11,307 nucleotides of DNA from Chloroflexi bacterium UBA4733. Lineage in GTDB: Bacteria; Chloroflexota; UBA4733. The stretch spans positions 1 to 11,307 of the forward strand of contig DHIZ01000317.1 in the NCBI GenBank assembly GCA_002404055.1. Reading direction: 5' to 3'. The number at the start of each line of letters is the position of its first letter. The stretch's first letter is position 1. Shown here piece after piece: positions 11,223-11,307 of this stretch. The translations under genes were made by a program, and so were the position numbers. The notes under the pieces are model-generated. The model had not been told where the DNA came from. It did no database searches and worked only from the letters and a program-made list of their open reading frames with translations.

Positions 11223-11307
11223 TCCATTGGTACGGCACCGGGAGTTGTTCGAGGAAGCTGCCACCGCGGCCGAGCTTAATCAGTTGGGTGTGTTTCACCT
11301 CTGTTGA

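Noticed and set aside
1..11307. tRNA or rRNA genes, replication origin, attachment site
   Set aside because: Both strands were read for these; no convincing candidate was found.

Overview
The window is a GC-rich (about 60 % by eye) bacterial accessory region. Gene content points to a Chloroflexota-like bacterium, perhaps a Thermomicrobia relative: an Rpn-type nuclease with a DUF4351 tail, a DUF433/DUF5615 pair, a DUF6941 protein and many toxin-antitoxin (TA) genes. That placement is inference; no rRNA, tRNA or housekeeping operon is present to fix it.

Layout. 7-1065 (-): an Rpn/PD-(D/E)XK protein with a 24-bp tandem repeat and an apparently leaderless promoter. 1066-2287: a field of gene debris, holding a DUF5615 toxin tail, the tail of an unknown acidic protein (called gene X here), a 5' scrap of coaD, a strong orphan promoter with a hairpin, a DUF3800 gene with its middle deleted, and a nonsense-mutated HTH antitoxin. 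2289-3326 (-): an intact Gfo/Idh/MocA oxidoreductase. 3327-3890: a scrap of an Xre/MbcA antitoxin and an unassigned open frame. 3897-4825 (-): an intact HTH antitoxin/PIN toxin pair with an ATGA overlap. 4936-5166: remnants of a CopG-like protein and a 78-residue protein. 5230-5878 (+): an intact DUF433/DUF5615 pair. 5850-6365: repeat copy B, a hairpin and a coding scrap. 6360-7425 (-): a 34-codon frame, a HEVAH metallopeptidase and an overlapping small gene. 7443-7540: repeat copy C. 7708-8356 (+): an intact Xre/MbcA antitoxin followed by a wrecked RES toxin. 8363-8527: a second copy of the CopG/78-aa module with the middle removed. 8609-9944 (+): DUF6941 protein, unknown 90-aa protein and GNAT acetyltransferase. 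9945-11027 (+): the third and fullest copy of the CopG/78-aa module, then an uncharacterised HWHP/PHLHL protein. 11064-11222 (+): an aldo/keto reductase cut short at its catalytic DTA motif.

How it fits together. This is a TA island in decay. Two TA pairs look complete (HTH/PIN and DUF433/DUF5615), one antitoxin is orphaned (Xre/MbcA), and at least four repeat families recur as copies with different deletions. Most remnants are 3' ends of genes. The best candidates for undescribed biology are the CopG-like / 78-aa / HWHP gene cluster, the metallopeptidase plus 86-aa gene pair, and gene X, whose tail survives three times. Repeat identities were counted by eye and no database search was possible.
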